Of a stretch of 64,000 nucleotides of DNA, positions 43,891 to 53,092 are shown piece by piece. The DNA comes from Pseudomonadota bacterium (GTDB taxonomy: Bacteria > Pseudomonadota > Alphaproteobacteria > Dongiales > Dongiaceae), in the NCBI GenBank assembly GCA_021792365.1, contig JAJYUT010000005.1, positions 124,001 to 188,000 of the forward strand. The letters are read 5' to 3'. The translations under genes were made by a program, and so were the position numbers. Numbering within the stretch: the first letter of the stretch is position 1; each line of letters begins with the position of its first letter. Below the pieces are notes generated by a model that ran no database searches, was not told the DNA's origin, and saw only the letters and a program-made list of their open reading frames with translations.

Positions 43891-45533
43891 GCACGGATCG
43901 CAGGAAGAGGATTCCCATGTTCGGACTCGATCGCATTGGCAAGCACATGAAACGCCTGCTGGCGTGCGAACGCGGCGCGGCCGCGCCCATGGTCGGCGTC
44001 TGCGCCATCATGCTCGTCGGGGCCGTCGCCGTGGCGGTCGACCTGGCGCGCGCGCAGGTTGCGCAATCCAAGCTGCAGGCGGCACTCGACTCCGCGGGCC
44101 TCGCCGCCGGCGCCATGGTCGGACAGAACCTCGACTCGGGCCTTCTGGAGCCGGAGGCGCAGAAGTATCTTAATACCAACTTTGGCGGCGAGACCATCGA
44201 CGCCACCATCACGGATTTCGACCTGGAGCTGTCGGAGGACGAGACTCTTGTGAAGCTCGACGCGACCGCCAGCCTGCCCACGACCTTCATGCGCATCTTC
44301 GGCAAGCACGAGATCAACGTGGCTGCCCGCTCGGAAATCACCCGCGAGATGACAGGCCTCGAGGTCGCGCTCGTTCTTGACGTCACCGGGTCGATGGATG
44401 ACCCGGTCGGCGGCTCGGGCCCTAACCCCTCTACCAAGAAGATCGAGGCGCTCCGCACCGCCGGGGCCGACCTCGTGAACATTCTGTTCGGCAGTAATGA
44501 GGAGGTGGACGATCTGTGGGTTGGCGTCGTTCCATTCTCACAGTCCGTCAATATCGGCACCGACAATGCCGACTGGATTGCGGATCTATCGAACTACACC
44601 AGCATGATCTACTGCTCCGGCCCCACCAGCGGAACGCCGCAATGCCCCAGCGACTCGCTGACGATCAGCAGTGCGCGTGTCAGCACGCGCTACGACCCGA
44701 TCGTCAGAGTCAACATGTACATGGACGCCGCCCCGTCCGACTGGTACTTCAAAGATCCGACGACCGGCGAACGCCACACGTGGGGCGGTTGCGTGCTGGA
44801 GCGGTGGGATGGTCGCGACGTGACCGACGATCCGCCAAGCGTCGAGAAGTGGAACACCTACTTCGTGCGGGACACAAGCTCCTCCGGCAACAACAATTGG
44901 CGAGGTCCGGACCAGAACGGGAACGGGAACGGCAACTACAGGGTCAACAACGACGTCGACAGATCGGCCAACAAGGGATGCCCGCAGCAGGCCATTACCA
45001 CGCTCACCAACAAGAAGGCGGATGTCCTGGCAGCCATCAACAATCTCGTCAATCCACGCGGCAACACACACGTCAACGTCGGTGCCGCATGGGGCTGGCG
45101 TCTTTTGTCGCCGCAGTGGCGCAGCCTCTGGGGCGGCGACATGGATGACAACGACCTGCCGCTCGACTACGACGAGCCGCTGTCACAAAAGGCCATGATC
45201 CTGATGACCGACGGAACCAACACCATGTCGGACGGGATTTATACGGCTTACGGTTGGCTGGACGATGGCCATCTTGGAACGACGAGCGAGACGACCGCGG
45301 TCACGAAACTCAATGAGAAGACGACGGCGATCTGCAATGCCATGAAGCAGGAGGGCGTCCTGATCTATACGATCGTGTTCGGCAATACGGGCATCAGCAA
45401 TGCGTCCAAGACCATGATGAGGAACTGTGCCAGCGAGACGGACTTCTATTTTCCCTCTGCATCCACGGAAGCGCTTCAGGCCGCCTTCCGGGCGATCGGC
45501 GACTCGCTGTCCAAGCTGCGCATCAGCCGCTGA
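43887..45533 (+). CDS. TadG-like protein with von Willebrand factor A domain
   Basis: 548 aa. N-terminal anchor ERGAAAPMVGVCAIMLVGAV with the TadG-type QVAQSKLQAALDSAGLAAG, then a vWA domain whose MIDAS metal site begins LVLDVTGSMDD (DxTGS) near residue 167 and continues KAMILMTDGTNTM near 432. Between these lies a long Asn/Asp/Gly-rich insertion. vWA domains of this class mediate adhesion or protein-protein contact on the surface. Ends with a strong terminator. Confidence 0.88.
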   Translation: MSTDRRKRIPMFGLDRIGKHMKRLLACERGAAAPMVGVCAIMLVGAVAVAVDLARAQVAQSKLQAALDSAGLAAGAMVGQNLDSGLLEPEAQKYLNTNFGGETIDATITDFDLELSEDETLVKLDATASLPTTFMRIFGKHEINVAARSEITREMTGLEVALVLDVTGSMDDPVGGSGPNPSTKKIEALRTAGADLVNILFGSNEEVDDLWVGVVPFSQSVNIGTDNADWIADLSNYTSMIYCSGPTSGTPQCPSDSLTISSARVSTRYDPIVRVNMYMDAAPSDWYFKDPTTGERHTWGGCVLERWDGRDVTDDPPSVEKWNTYFVRDTSSSGNNNWRGPDQNGNGNGNYRVNNDVDRSANKGCPQQAITTLTNKKADVLAAINNLVNPRGNTHVNVGAAWGWRLLSPQWRSLWGGDMDDNDLPLDYDEPLSQKAMILMTDGTNTMSDGIYTAYGWLDDGHLGTTSETTAVTKLNEKTTAICNAMKQEGVLIYTIVFGNTGISNASKTMMRNCASETDFYFPSASTEALQAAFRAIGDSLSKLRISR

Positions 45534-45556
45534 CGGCGGCGCGGCGGATACTAACC

Positions 45557-45587
45557 GGGCGGCGGCTTCACGGGCCGCCGCCCTTTT
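45557..45587 (+). terminator. Terminator of the TadE/TadG cluster
   Basis: GGGCGGCGGC, 7-base loop, GCCGCCGCCC, then TTTT. A perfect 10-bp stem 23 bases after the vWA gene stop. Confidence 0.88.
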
Positions 45588-46318
45588 CATTCGATGCCCC
45601 GCACGCGCACGCGATAGCGGATCTCCAGCGGGTCTTCCGGGCCAGGCTTCACAGCCTGCGGCTGGTCGGGCAGCCCGACGAAATCGACCTTGCGCCAATC
45701 GCTCCAGCCTTGCTCCGGATCCGGCTTCGCGCCGAGATCGGGGCGGAAAATGCGATCCCGCCCGTCGGGGAAGCGGAACACCAGAAGCCGCTGCGACGTG
45801 CGGTAATAGAGCTCGACCGTCCCGGAGAGGGTCTGCCATCCGTCTTCCTGCTGCGCCGGCCTTTCGAGCCAGAGCGCCGGCTGCTGGTTGAGGTCGGTAT
45901 CGAGCGTCACCTCAATGGCATTGGCGTCGGAGGGCAGGGCGAAGCCGGCCGGCGCGCGCAGCTCGAATTGGAGCGCGGCACCGGCCCCGTCGTATTCCAG
46001 TGGGCGCGGAACGGAATAGTACTGGATCGCGAGGCCCGCCGCCGCGATCGCGAGGATCGCCAGCACGGCAATGCCGGCGTGCCGCAGCGTCCGCCGGACC
46101 GGCTGCTTGTCGCCGGTTCTGAGGCCAAGCACGATCCCGCCGACGAGCCCGATCAGGCCGCCGATGGGCCCGAACAGGAACACGGCGGCCATGCCCCGTT
46201 GCCCTTCGAAATCCGAGACGCCGAACCAGCCCATCACTATGCCGGAAAGGTAGGCCGCGCCGAAATAACCGGCGACCAATCCGATGATGCCGCCGATGAT
46301 GGCCCGGAGCGCGGACAT
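45587..46318 (-). CDS. Hypothetical membrane protein of the motor operon
   Basis: 243 aa. Three hydrophobic stretches in the first 110 residues (IIGGIIGLVAGYFGAAYLSG; FLFGPIGGLIGLVGGIVLG; AGIAVLAILAIAAAGLAI), then a soluble beta-rich periplasmic domain with LQFELRAPAGFALPSDANAI. Family not recognised. It starts four bases after the MotB-like stop, so it is co-translated and probably a partner of the motor. Confidence 0.78.
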   Translation of the reverse strand: MSALRAIIGGIIGLVAGYFGAAYLSGIVMGWFGVSDFEGQRGMAAVFLFGPIGGLIGLVGGIVLGLRTGDKQPVRRTLRHAGIAVLAILAIAAAGLAIQYYSVPRPLEYDGAGAALQFELRAPAGFALPSDANAIEVTLDTDLNQQPALWLERPAQQEDGWQTLSGTVELYYRTSQRLLVFRFPDGRDRIFRPDLGAKPDPEQGWSDWRKVDFVGLPDQPQAVKPGPEDPLEIRYRVRVRGIE

Positions 46319-46322
46319 GGCG

Positions 46323-47525
46323 CTATCTCTGATCCAGCTTGATCTCGATGCGGCGGTTCTTGCGCCGGCCTTCCTCGGTGCCGCTGGTGTCGATCGGACG
46401 GAACTCGGCGAACCCGGCAGCGGCCAGGCGGTCGGTGGGAATGCCGCGGCCCGCGAGATACTTGACCACCGAGACCGCGCGCGCCGTGGACAGCTCCCAG
46501 TTCGAGGGGAACTGCCATGATTGGATCGGGCGGTCGTCGGTATGGCCGTCGATGCGCAGCACCCAGTCGATGTCCTGCGGAATCTCCGGCAGCAGCAGGA
46601 TCAGCGTCGTGGCCAGCACGTCGAGCTGCTCCTGGCCGGCCGGGCCGATTTCCGCCGAGCCGCTTTCGAAGAAGACCTCCGATTGGAACACGAAACGGTC
46701 GCCGACGATCTGGATGTCCTCGCGATCGCCCAGGATCTCCCGCAACCGGCCGAAGAACTCGGAGCGGTAGCGCGCCAATTCCTGGACCTTGCTGGCGAGG
46801 GCGGTGTTGAGCCGGCGGCCCAGTTCGGCGATCTGGACGCCCTGGTCGCGGGCCTTGGTCTCGGCGATGTCGAGCGCCTCGCTGAGCGCGGCGATCTGCT
46901 GGCGCAATTCCAGGATCTGCTGGTTCAGCAGCTCGACCCGCTTCTGCGCCTCGGCTGTCAGCTCCTCCTTCTCCGTCTCGTAGTTCCCGACCTTCTTCAT
47001 GAGCTCGTCGCGCAGGCTTTCCAGGGCCGCGACGTCGGTCAGCAGCGCGCTGATCTTTTCGCGGTCCGCCTCAATCGTCTTGTAGGCCGCCTCGAGCCTC
47101 TTCTCGGCCTCTTCGGTAAGGGCGGCTTGCGCGGTCGCCTTGTCCGAGGCGGATTCGATCTGCCGCTGCATGTCCCCCACCTGGGCTCGCAGGGAGTCGC
47201 GCTCGCCGATCACGACCACGAGCTGATTGCGCAGCTCATCGCGCTCGGCGGTCGAGCGGGTGAGGGCGCTCGACAGCTGGTCGACCTGAGACTTGATCTC
47301 GGTTGCCTCCTGCTCTCGCAGCGACAGGATGTTGGCCAGCTCAGTGATCTGCCGGTTAAGCCTCGCCAGCGCCTCGTCACGGCCGCTGAGGGCCTGGCTC
47401 AGGAAGAGCTGGCCGATGACGAAGATCATCAGCACGAAGACGATGACCATCAGCAACGTCGACAGGACGTCGACATAGCCGGGCCAAGCCTCAACCCCGC
47501 GGTGTCGGCTTCTGGGCAGAGCCAT
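46323..47525 (-). CDS. MotB-like stator/OmpA-domain protein
   Basis: 400 aa. A single membrane helix near residues 17-45 carries the aspartate expected of a proton-binding stator (PGYVDVLSTLLMVIVFVLMI). Residues about 50-245 are a long coiled coil, and the C-terminal OmpA domain (FFESGSAEIGPAGQEQLDVL; RIDGHTDDRPIQ; NRRIEIKLDQR) would grip peptidoglycan. The coiled coil is much longer than in flagellar MotB. Pairs with the MotA/TolQ-like protein encoded 14 bases upstream. Confidence 0.88.
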   Translation of the reverse strand: MALPRSRHRGVEAWPGYVDVLSTLLMVIVFVLMIFVIGQLFLSQALSGRDEALARLNRQITELANILSLREQEATEIKSQVDQLSSALTRSTAERDELRNQLVVVIGERDSLRAQVGDMQRQIESASDKATAQAALTEEAEKRLEAAYKTIEADREKISALLTDVAALESLRDELMKKVGNYETEKEELTAEAQKRVELLNQQILELRQQIAALSEALDIAETKARDQGVQIAELGRRLNTALASKVQELARYRSEFFGRLREILGDREDIQIVGDRFVFQSEVFFESGSAEIGPAGQEQLDVLATTLILLLPEIPQDIDWVLRIDGHTDDRPIQSWQFPSNWELSTARAVSVVKYLAGRGIPTDRLAAAGFAEFRPIDTSGTEEGRRKNRRIEIKLDQR

Positions 47526-47539
47526 CTGCGGTCAGTTCC

Positions 47540-48688
47540 TCAACTACGCTGCTGTTCCATGCCCGCCGCAACCGCGATGGTGCGGGTCAGCAGCTTGATC
47601 TCGCTGCGCAGCTCCTGCACCGCGTTGTGGCGGCCGGCTGCGATGTCGTCGGCCATGCGCGCGAGCAGGGCGTCGATGTTGCGCAGATGGGTGCGGCTGT
47701 TGGGATCGATGCCGAACCCGCCATGATGCGCCACGTCGGCCAGCTTGGCGAGCACGCCGCGCATGTCGCTCTGCGTCTCCATCAGGCGCTCCACCACCTG
47801 CTGCTGCGCCCGCAACTGGTCGGTGAGCGCAATCATGTGATCGGCCAGCACCTTGAAGTTGTTGCTCGCGGCCAGCCGGTCCGCCTCGCTGCGCGAGATG
47901 GTGCGCTGCAGATTATCGAGGCTCTCCGCAGTCTGCTCAAGCAGCGCCTGGATGTAAGCGGGCACCGGCTGGTCGCCCTCCATCATCGCGCCGCCGCCGG
48001 TGAGGCGCGTCTGGCCGGACAGCCAGTCCTCCACCTCGCCGAAGAAGCGGTTGTGGGCCTGACCGGCCTGCAGGTCGAGATAGCCGAGCAGCAGCGAGCC
48101 AGAGAGGCCGAACAGTGAAGCGGAGAAAGCCGTGCCCATGCCGTCGAGCGGCCCCTGCAGGCTGCTCTTGAGGTCGTCGAACAGGGCGGCCGGATCGCTG
48201 CCCGTGAGGTCAAGCCCGGTGATCGCAGCCGCCACGGCGCTGATGGTGCCGAGCAGGCCCCAGAACGTGCCTAGCAGACCGAGCAGGATCAGCAGCGTGA
48301 TGAGGTAGCGCGAGATCTCGCGGTGCTCATCGAGCCGCGCCTGGATGCCGTCGAGCACCGAGCGCAGGGTGGTGGCGGAGATCGCCAGGCGGTTATGCTG
48401 CTTGTCCTTGACCATCGCGGCCAGCGGCGCCAGCAGGCGCGGCCGCGCGAAGGAGCCGGCATGGCCGCCGCGCTGGAAGCTCTCGGCCCAGTTGATGTCG
48501 GTGGTAAGCCGCGCGACCTGGTAGAAGATGAACACGATGCCGACCAGCAGCACCAGCAGGATGCCGGTGTTGAGCCCGGGATTGTGCAGGAATGCGTCGG
48601 AAATGCGGTTCCACAGCAGGAACACGACCCCGCCCGCCGCGACCAATCCGACCACCATCCACAGAAGCTGGGTCGTTGGGCGGCTCAT
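47540..48688 (-). CDS. MotA/TolQ/ExbB-like proton channel protein
   Basis: 382 aa. Membrane segments at about residues 9-27 and 40-60, then ISRYLITLLILLGLLGTFWG (about 125-145) and GMGTAFSASLFGLSGSLLLG (about 183-202), the last two being the MotA/TolQ channel helices. The remaining 170 residues are a cytoplasmic helical tail. No flagellar genes are nearby, so a non-flagellar energised complex is more likely. Confidence 0.88.
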   Translation of the reverse strand: MSRPTTQLLWMVVGLVAAGGVVFLLWNRISDAFLHNPGLNTGILLVLLVGIVFIFYQVARLTTDINWAESFQRGGHAGSFARPRLLAPLAAMVKDKQHNRLAISATTLRSVLDGIQARLDEHREISRYLITLLILLGLLGTFWGLLGTISAVAAAITGLDLTGSDPAALFDDLKSSLQGPLDGMGTAFSASLFGLSGSLLLGYLDLQAGQAHNRFFGEVEDWLSGQTRLTGGGAMMEGDQPVPAYIQALLEQTAESLDNLQRTISRSEADRLAASNNFKVLADHMIALTDQLRAQQQVVERLMETQSDMRGVLAKLADVAHHGGFGIDPNSRTHLRNIDALLARMADDIAAGRHNAVQELRSEIKLLTRTIAVAAGMEQQRS

Positions 48689-48812
48689 GGGCGGTCGCTC
48701 CGTCGCCGCAGGAAGGGAAAGGGATCGGGGCGGACCGCTGACAGGCGTCGCTTGTGAGCGCAGTGCAACTGCGATGTCCTCGTGTCGTCGTGAGAGGTTG
48801 TCGCGGCGCCGG

Positions 48813-49865
48813 TCACGAATCCGCCGGAACGATGTCGACGCGGTCCGCCGGCTGTCCTTCCGACCTCAGCCCGAGCGCGCGCACGTCCATGCGCGTGGTC
48901 CTGACGTCCTTGCCGAACAGGTATTGGCGGATGTTGAGACAGCGCGCCAGCGCCCTGCGTCGCGCCCTGCTCTCGGTTTCCCCGGTGCCGCTGGCATAGC
49001 ACTTGACCTGGATCCGCATGCTCTCGTCGATCAGCATCTGCTCGGCCAGGTCGTCGAGCGCAGCGTTCGCCTCGATTGGCACGGCGTCCATGTCCGTCGG
49101 ATACACGATGCGGATGCCGCCTGCCGGAACCGGCGCCGCCGGCTGGCTGTTGTCCGGCTCCGCCGGCTCGGCGGCAGCCTCTTCGCTCGGCTCTTCGTCC
49201 GACGGTTCCTCTGCCGCGCCAGGCGCGTCGTCGCTGGCGCTCGCCTCGGGCGTGGGTGTTTGTTCGGGGGCAGCCTCGGTCGGGGCGGGCTCGACGCGCG
49301 CGGGCTCAACGGGCGCGGGCGCGGCCTGATCCGTCTCAGCCTGTGCCGTCTTCGCGGGCTGTGTCTCGGCCGCCGCCTGTGCGGCCGGTGTGGGCGCGGG
49401 CGTTTCTGACGCGGGCGCTTCCACAGCCGGCGATGCCGCAGCCATGCTCGCCGATTCGGGCGCGCCCGGCACCGCTGCAACGGGCAGATCGGCGCTGACG
49501 CCGGGTCCGGGCGGGGGAGGCGTCGGCGCCAGCATCGGAACCGCTGCGGGCACCGGCACCGGTTCGCCGGGCGGCGTCACGGCCTTCGGTCGCGCGTAAG
49601 CGCTTGGTGGCGGCGCGGCTTGGGGCTTCGGCTGCATGCCCACATGGTTTCCTCCTGCGCCGTCGGGCGTGGGCAACGCGGGCAGGGTGGGCTGCGCCGA
49701 TAGAGTATTCAGCGCATCGTAGTCGACCACGACGCCGCCGGAGGTGCCGTCTTGGGCGGCCGCGCCGGATTGCGCGCCATCCCACAGCAAGCCGGCCGCC
49801 GACACGAGGGCCGCCGATAGAATCGGCAGGCCGCGAGCGGCATGTCTGCGTCCGTTCCGGTTCAT
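48813..49865 (-). CDS. Exported Pro/Ala-rich protein with OmpA-like C-terminus
   Basis: 350 aa. Signal peptide (LPILSAALVSAAGLLWDGA) then about 180 residues of Pro/Ala/Glu-rich linker, likely to span the periplasm, and a C-terminal OmpA-type domain from about residue 255 (RIVYPTDMDAVPIEANAALD; RRRALARCLNIRQYLFGKD). The ATG at 49865 has AGGGG upstream. First gene of the minus-strand motor operon, 124 bases before the MotA-like gene. Confidence 0.8.
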   Translation of the reverse strand: MNRNGRRHAARGLPILSAALVSAAGLLWDGAQSGAAAQDGTSGGVVVDYDALNTLSAQPTLPALPTPDGAGGNHVGMQPKPQAAPPPSAYARPKAVTPPGEPVPVPAAVPMLAPTPPPPGPGVSADLPVAAVPGAPESASMAAASPAVEAPASETPAPTPAAQAAAETQPAKTAQAETDQAAPAPVEPARVEPAPTEAAPEQTPTPEASASDDAPGAAEEPSDEEPSEEAAAEPAEPDNSQPAAPVPAGGIRIVYPTDMDAVPIEANAALDDLAEQMLIDESMRIQVKCYASGTGETESRARRRALARCLNIRQYLFGKDVRTTRMDVRALGLRSEGQPADRVDIVPADS

Positions 49866-50004
49866 GTAACCCCTGGACATTTCTATTTAATTCAGCCTCG
49901 CCCGAGCCGCGGCGCGACAGCCGATGGGACTATACCCGATCAGAAAACGCTATCACAACCGGCTTTGGCCGTGGGAACGGCGGCGCGGAGCCCGGTTCCA
50001 GGCG

Positions 50005-50796
50005 TCAATGCGGCTTCAGCAGGCTCTGGATCGGCGCGTGGAGCAGCCCGTTGGTAGCCAGGATCGAGCGGCCGTGCAGCATGGTCTGCCCGCCTTTGAG
50101 ATCGGAGACATAGCCGCCCGCCTCGCGCACCAGCAGGATGCCCGCCGCGACGTCCCAGGGCGACAGGCCCTCTTCCCAGAAAGCGTCGTACCGGCCGGCG
50201 GCGACATAGGCAAGATCGAGCGCGGCGGATCCGAAGCGGCGCACGCCGGCGGTCTCGCGCATCGCAAACTCGAGCTGGCGGGTGAACGCCGCGGGATCGC
50301 CGTGGCCGCGGAACGGGATGCCGGTGGCGATCAGGCTGTCGCCCAGCGACTTGCGCGCGGAGACGCGCATGCGCCGATCATTCATGAAAGCGCCGCCGCC
50401 TTTCTCCGCCACGAACATCTCGTTCTTGATCGGATCGTAGATCACGCCCGCCACCACCTCGCCTGCCTTCTCCAGCGCGACCGAGATCGCGAAATGCGGC
50501 AGGCCGTGCAGGAAGTTGGTGGTGCCGTCCAGCGGATCGATCAGCCAGCGATGCTCGGGATCGCTGCCAGCATGCGCGCCGCTCTCCTCGGCCAGGAAGC
50601 CGAAGGTCGGGCGCGCCTTGGACAGCTCCTCGCGCAGGGTGCGCTCGGACTTGTGATCCGCGTTGGAGACGAAATCGGACGGGCCCTTCTGCGATACCTG
50701 CAGCTGCTCGACCTCGCCGAAGTCGCGCTTCAAGGCGCGCGCCGCCTTGTCGACGGCCTTTGTCATGACGTTGAGGAGGGCCGAGCGCGGCGTCAT
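50005..50796 (-). CDS. suhB: Inositol monophosphatase family protein
   Basis: 263 aa Mg2+-dependent phosphatase. Metal-binding motifs in order: FLAEESG (about residue 68), WLIDPLDGTTNFLHGLPHF (about 85) and SPWDVAAGILLVREAGG (about 212). SuhB-type enzymes dephosphorylate inositol-1-phosphate and in enterobacteria also aid rRNA transcription. Just downstream of efp in the same direction, 48 bases away. Confidence 0.94.
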   Translation of the reverse strand: MTPRSALLNVMTKAVDKAARALKRDFGEVEQLQVSQKGPSDFVSNADHKSERTLREELSKARPTFGFLAEESGAHAGSDPEHRWLIDPLDGTTNFLHGLPHFAISVALEKAGEVVAGVIYDPIKNEMFVAEKGGGAFMNDRRMRVSARKSLGDSLIATGIPFRGHGDPAAFTRQLEFAMRETAGVRRFGSAALDLAYVAAGRYDAFWEEGLSPWDVAAGILLVREAGGYVSDLKGGQTMLHGRSILATNGLLHAPIQSLLKPH

Positions 50797-50844
50797 GCGA
50801 GGGTCCAGTTCTGAGGTTCAAACTGCAAAAGGAAGCTAGCGCGG

Positions 50845-51411
50845 TCAGTCCTTCGCGCGCTCGACATACGTGCTATCGGCGGTGTTGACCACGATGCGGG
50901 TACCGGATTCGATGTGCGGCGGCACCATCACGCGCACGCCGTTCTCGAGCTTTGCCGGCTTGTAGGAGGACGAGGCCGTCTGTCCCTTCACGACGGCATC
51001 GGCCTCCACGATCCTCATGGTGACGGTCTCCGGCAGCTCCACCGAGATCGGGGAGCCTTCGTAGCTCTCCAGGGTCACCACCATGCCTTCCTGCAGGAAC
51101 ACCGCCGGTTCACCGATCAGGTCCGCGTTGAGCGTGATCTGCTCGAACGTGTTCTGATCCATGAAGGTGTATTCATCGCCCGAGGAGAACAGGAACTGGT
51201 AGGGATGCTCGTCCAACCGCACTCGCTCGACCGTCTCCGACGAACGGAACCGCTCGTTGAGCTTGGTGCCGTCGCGGATATCCTTGAGCTCGACCTGCAG
51301 ATAGGCGCCGCCTTTGCCGGGCTGGGTGTGCTGCGTCTTGACCGCGCGCCACAACCGCCCCTGGTGCTCGATGATGTTGCCGGGGCGAATGGAATTGCCG
51401 TTGATTTTCAT
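50845..51411 (-). CDS. efp: Elongation factor P
   Basis: 188 aa, three-domain tRNA mimic that relieves ribosome stalling at polyproline. [20 protein letters not shown] opens domain I, and the loop [12 protein letters not shown] places the modifiable lysine at residue 33. [18 protein letters not shown] and [20 protein letters not shown] mark domains II and III. The lysine implies EpmA-type modification, whose gene is not in the window. Confidence 0.97.
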   Translation of the reverse strand: MKINGNSIRPGNIIEHQGRLWRAVKTQHTQPGKGGAYLQVELKDIRDGTKLNERFRSSETVERVRLDEHPYQFLFSSGDEYTFMDQNTFEQITLNADLIGEPAVFLQEGMVVTLESYEGSPISVELPETVTMRIVEADAVVKGQTASSSYKPAKLENGVRVMVPPHIESGTRIVVNTADSTYVERAKD

Positions 51412-51532
51412 GGGATCAACCCGTTGGAACCTTCACGTGTCGGAAATCGGCGCGGAAGCTAGCAAAGTGCCCGGGCAGAGTAAACCCACGGCGGTGGCGT
51501 GGAATCGCCTGCGATTTCAATCGCCTGGACGG

Positions 51533-52462
51533 CTAGTGGAAATCCGGGTCGCGCTGAACCGGGGGGATGTCCTCGGACAAGGCGGCCTTCACGCCCATCA
51601 GCTTGGCGGGTTTCAGCCCCATGCGGCGGCAGATGCCGAGCGTCAGGTCGGCGCGGTTCAGCGTGTAGATGTGGAACTCGTTTATGCCGGAGGCCTGCAG
51701 CGCACGCATCTGCTCGGTCGCCACCATTGCCGCCACCAGGCGTCGGGTGTCGGGATCCTCATCCAGGCCTTCGAACAGGTCGGCGAGCCAATCCGGCACG
51801 CTGGCGCCGCAGATCGCGGCGAAGCGTGTCATCTGCGCGAATTGGGTGACGGGCAGGATGCCCGGCACGATCGCGCCGTTGACGCCGGCGGCGGCGGCGC
51901 GGTCGAGGAAATCAAGATAGGCGTGGTTGTCGAAGAAGAACTGCGTGATGGCGCGATCCGCGCCTGCGTCGAACTTGCGCTTGAGGTTCTCCATGTCCGA
52001 TTGCGGCGAGTTGGCCTGCGGATGGGTTTCGGGATAGGCCGCCACGCTGATCTCGAAATCCGCGATGCGCTTGATGGCCGCCACCAGCTCCGCCGCATTG
52101 GCGAAGCCGTCCGGGTGCGGCTGGTAAGGTTCGCCCGCCGGCGGATCGCCGCGCAGCGCCACAATGTGGCGGATGCCCGCCGCCCAATAACGCCGCAGCA
52201 GATCCTCGATCTCCGCCCGGCTCTGTCCGACGCAGGTGAGATGCGCGGCCGGGCGCAGATGCGTCTCCGCGAAGATGCGCGTCACGGTTTCGAAGGTCTT
52301 GTCCCGCGTGGTGCCACCAGCGCCATAGGTGACGGAGACGTAGTCGGGCAGGAGCGGCTCCAGCGCCCGAATCGCCGCCCACAATTGGCCTTCGGCGGCA
52401 GGGTTCTTGGGCGGGAAGAACTCGAAACTGACGGCCGGCTTCGGCGCTCGTCGCGACGTCAT
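51533..52462 (-). CDS. metF: Methylenetetrahydrofolate reductase
   Basis: Reduces 5,10-methylene-THF to 5-methyl-THF for methionine synthesis, using FAD. 309 aa. SFEFFPPKN near the start, LPDYVSVTYGAGGTTRDKT, HLTCVGQSRAEIEDLL, IVALRGDPP and ITQFFFDNHAYLDFLDR are the family blocks, and the C-terminal EFHIYTLNRADLTLGICR matches MetF. The ATG at 52462 follows GGAGG; 38 earlier in-frame codons would run back almost to the ThiE-like stop and do not match. Confidence 0.95.
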   Translation of the reverse strand: MTSRRAPKPAVSFEFFPPKNPAAEGQLWAAIRALEPLLPDYVSVTYGAGGTTRDKTFETVTRIFAETHLRPAAHLTCVGQSRAEIEDLLRRYWAAGIRHIVALRGDPPAGEPYQPHPDGFANAAELVAAIKRIADFEISVAAYPETHPQANSPQSDMENLKRKFDAGADRAITQFFFDNHAYLDFLDRAAAAGVNGAIVPGILPVTQFAQMTRFAAICGASVPDWLADLFEGLDEDPDTRRLVAAMVATEQMRALQASGINEFHIYTLNRADLTLGICRRMGLKPAKLMGVKAALSEDIPPVQRDPDFH

Positions 52463-52579
52463 CCTGCGCACAACCTCCGGACCGTGCGGATCAAAGTCCC
52501 AGAAACGGCGCGCACAAAGTAAAAACCGTCGCTCCCAGGCTGATTCCTTGGTAGCGGAATCGGCCGTGGCTGACAACGC

Positions 52580-53092
52580 CTAATGCGGCGAGACGAAGTC
52601 GGCGTACAGGCGAAGGCGGTCGAGGTCGATCGGCCCTTCGGCCAAAGCGACGATCGGAGTGGTCATCACCTCGTGCCACCACGCGAGCAGGTCTTCCGCT
52701 TCGGCAAGGTTGGCGGCGGTGACACGCACCGCGACATAGTCGGCGCCGTCTTCGGCGGCGATCATGCAGGCGTGGCGCTCCACCGCGCATTCCACGCCGA
52801 GCACGAGACCGTCGCCGAGCTTCGCGCGAATCGCCTTGACCCGGGCAGGATCGGTCAGGTGAATGCCATCCGCCTGCACAGCCGCGCGGAGCGCGGGATC
52901 GTCGGTGACGAGGGCGGGGCGGTCGGCCGCCTGGATCCGCCTGATGGCCGTGCGCGCGATCGCCTCAGGCAGGCCGGCCGGCAGCAGCAGGCTCGCCGTG
53001 TCCCGATCCTCGAGCGCGCGTGCCAGCGCCTCCTCGAACCCGGGCCCCGCCGGCAACCGGACGAACAGGCGGCACGCGTGAGGCTCGCTCAC
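52580..53092 (-). CDS. ThiE/TenI-like protein (thiamine phosphate synthase fold)
   Basis: 170 aa TIM-barrel protein. DRPALVTDDPALRAAVQADGIHLTD, then LGVECAVERHACMIAAEDGADYVAVRV and LDRLRLYADFVSPH, follow the ThiE order. It is shorter than true ThiE (about 210 aa), and the HLGQxD-type and glycine-rich phosphate loops of active enzymes are not intact, so catalysis is doubtful. GTG start overlaps the fbaB stop by GTGA, coupling it to the aldolase. Confidence 0.75.
   Translation of the reverse strand: MSEPHACRLFVRLPAGPGFEEALARALEDRDTASLLLPAGLPEAIARTAIRRIQAADRPALVTDDPALRAAVQADGIHLTDPARVKAIRAKLGDGLVLGVECAVERHACMIAAEDGADYVAVRVTAANLAEAEDLLAWWHEVMTTPIVALAEGPIDLDRLRLYADFVSPH

Noticed and set aside
45587-49865. 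Zorya-type phage defence (ZorA/ZorB motor)
   Set aside because: The MotA- and MotB-like pair resembles ZorA/ZorB, but no ZorC/ZorD or ZorE helicase or nuclease gene is present, and the partners are an OmpA-like and a small membrane protein.
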